A DNA stretch of 7,091 nt, from positions 1 to 7,091 of the forward strand of contig JAJFLF010000080.1 of the NCBI GenBank assembly GCA_021772845.1, in the 5' to 3' direction. Both the position numbers and the translations under genes were made by a program. This document shows positions 5,842 through 7,091 of this stretch, piece after piece (position 1 is the stretch's first letter; each line of letters begins with the position of its first letter). Under the pieces are notes generated by a model. The model saw only the letters and a program-made list of their open reading frames with translations, had not been told where the DNA came from and made no database searches. Origin of the DNA: Mariprofundus sp. (GTDB lineage: Bacteria; Pseudomonadota; Zetaproteobacteria; Mariprofundales; Mariprofundaceae).

Positions 5842-5874
5842 AAAAAAAGGGCCGGAATTCATTCCGACCCTTTT
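5842..5874 (-). terminator. Long-stem intrinsic terminator of the right-edge gene
   Basis: On the minus strand a stem of up to 14 bases (plus-strand arms 5845-5858 and 5861-5874, one mismatch position that forms a G-T wobble) is followed by seven T. In practice the last pairs by the 2-base loop would open. It lies 18 bases after the stop of the upstream gene and separates it from the HAD gene. The plus strand also shows a T-run of four, so it may act weakly in both directions. Confidence 0.88.
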
Positions 5875-5891
5875 GATGTCAAACGGTTCGA

Positions 5892-7091
5892 TTAGTTGAT
5901 GCTTGGTTGTTGTTGTGAAAGCACCATGGCCCGTTTTTGCAGGGTGGTGAGTGCAACGGTTCCATCGGTTGTGCCACCAAGTGCAGCAGCAATAAAGGCT
6001 AAGTTGGCTTTGAAAGCAGTCTGAGCCGCTTGTCTCTGCAAGTTAGTAGGATTACCACCGGTTGTACCATTGCCCGGATTGTAGATATCAAAGCGTGAAA
6101 ACTCTGCAATCATGACATCTTCCTGCATGCCGAGAAGGGCTTCAAAGCTGGCATTGCCGGTTCCAAAGTTGGGTGTTCGCGATCCGCCGGCGTTTAACCA
6201 GCCCATGTTGGCAGGAACCGGGATAGTGTCGCGTGTATACGTTAGCGCTCCTCCAGCAATAACATTGGTGGCAACAAAGTTAACCGAGCCAGTTTGTGGG
6301 ATAGGCCAGTTGACCACTGTTCCCCCAAAGTTTTGGTAGGTGCCAACACCGCCGGCAGTAAGTCCGGCAACGAGAGTCAGGTCACCAGCGATTGCTGTTG
6401 AAATATTATTACGCATTGCAGTAATTTCAGGGCCACTTGATGCAATCGATGTAGAGAAGGTGTTAAAGGATAAGTTAAATGAATAGTTGGTCGCATCACT
6501 AACTGTACTCAGGGCAGGGTTGAGTCCCTGTTGAATATTTGTCCAGGCAGGGCTACCCGCACCAGTCCATTGTGTGATGCCTGTGGCGATAGGGCCTACA
6601 GTTTTATCCAGACGGCCAGCTGCATGCGCTACATCAATCGTTTCGTTCATATTAAAGGTGGCAGGATTTTCGAAATAATTGGCAAACAGTGTTTCATTGG
6701 CAGACATGCTCGTACCTAGTGCGGTTACCGCTGTATTAAAGCGGGTAAGTTCTGCACCGGTTACACCTAAGGCTGTGAGCGCAGCTGTATAACGTTGTTG
6801 CACCTTTTTTACCGCCAGACGGGTGCGGAACGAATTTACGCCCTGCATCATGCTTGCCTGTACTGCGGCGGAGACGGCTGTGAAAGCAGCTCCACCTGCA
6901 CCTGTATTGACTTTATCACCAGCTGAACCAAAGCCGGCTAGTATTGTTTCCAGATCAATTGATGCAGCCGCAGCAGCTTCAATGAATGCATCGCAAATCA
7001 CACCAGCTGCTCTTGCCATGTCAGCAGAAGCCTGAGCTGGTGTATCTACAGCGCTCTTGAAAAGTGATGTGAAATTACTCAAGTCGGTGTT
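5892..7091 (-). CDS. Unrecognised Ala/Thr/Asn/Gly-rich protein, probably exported (5' end cut by right window edge)
   Basis: I do not recognise the family. The frame is open from the window edge to a TAA at 5892. The first possible start inside the window is a TTG at 7082, but three in-frame codons (Asn-Thr-Asp) precede it without a stop and no ATG is near, so the true start probably lies outside. About 399 residues are visible. Numbering from that TTG, residues 12-120 are Ala-rich and look helical. Roughly 130-345 are rich in Asn, Thr, Ser, Gly and aromatics, with little Lys, resembling a beta-rich or surface protein. The C-terminal part (about 345-396) is again helical and ends QQQPSIN. There is only one Cys and no membrane segment in view. 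Composition suggests a periplasmic, lipid-anchored or outer-surface protein whose signal peptide would be beyond the edge; this is inference. It is monocistronic at its 3' end, followed by a strong terminator. Confidence 0.75.
   Translation of the reverse strand, partial: NTDLSNFTSLFKSAVDTPAQASADMARAAGVICDAFIEAAAAASIDLETILAGFGSAGDKVNTGAGGAAFTAVSAAVQASMMQGVNSFRTRLAVKKVQQRYTAALTALGVTGAELTRFNTAVTALGTSMSANETLFANYFENPATFNMNETIDVAHAAGRLDKTVGPIATGITQWTGAGSPAWTNIQQGLNPALSTVSDATNYSFNLSFNTFSTSIASSGPEITAMRNNISTAIAGDLTLVAGLTAGGVGTYQNFGGTVVNWPIPQTGSVNFVATNVIAGGALTYTRDTIPVPANMGWLNAGGSRTPNFGTGNASFEALLGMQEDVMIAEFSRFDIYNPGNGTTGGNPTNLQRQAAQTAFKANLAFIAAALGGTTDGTVALTTLQKRAMVLSQQQPSIN

Overview
The window looks like ordinary chromosomal housekeeping DNA from a Gram-negative bacterium, most likely a pseudomonadotan. 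The reasons are a proteobacterial-type MurA, a short-form HisG translationally coupled to murA and followed by hisD (an order familiar from beta- and gammaproteobacteria), and a Rho whose core aligns to E. coli Rho with a constant offset at every landmark residue I checked. Base composition looks moderate, near half G+C by eye. I cannot name the genus; a gamma- or zetaproteobacterium would fit, but that is inference.

Left part (1-2364, minus strand): a murA-hisG-hisD operon. murA makes the first committed peptidoglycan intermediate, hisG overlaps the murA end by 8 bases, and hisD follows after 42 bases and runs off the left edge. An extended -10 promoter lies about 70 bases upstream of murA. 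The HisG is the short type, which needs a HisZ partner that is not in this window.

Centre (2365-4756): a 377-base divergent intergenic region separates murA from rho on the plus strand. It carries a murA promoter, two candidate rho promoters, and a C-rich, G-poor rho leader that resembles a Rho utilisation site and so suggests autoregulation. Rho has a complete core plus an extra N-terminal region of about 234 residues that is disordered-looking, Lys/Ala-rich and Asn-rich, with an AT-hook-like RGRP motif and a degenerate second copy. A strong intrinsic terminator follows rho.

Right part (4757-7091): a gene-free stretch of about 350 bases holds a C-rich, repeat-containing block with a pseudoknot-like arrangement of inverted repeats. 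It is followed by two minus-strand genes. One is a HAD-family phosphatase of the pyrimidine 5'-nucleotidase type, converging on rho. The other, upstream of it, is an unrecognised Ala/Thr/Asn/Gly-rich protein whose reading frame stays open to the right edge. A long-stem terminator separates these two genes.

I see no mobile element, CRISPR array, rRNA, tRNA or defence system. The least ordinary items are the Rho extension, its rut-like leader, the unexplained 4757-5105 block and the orphan protein at the right edge.
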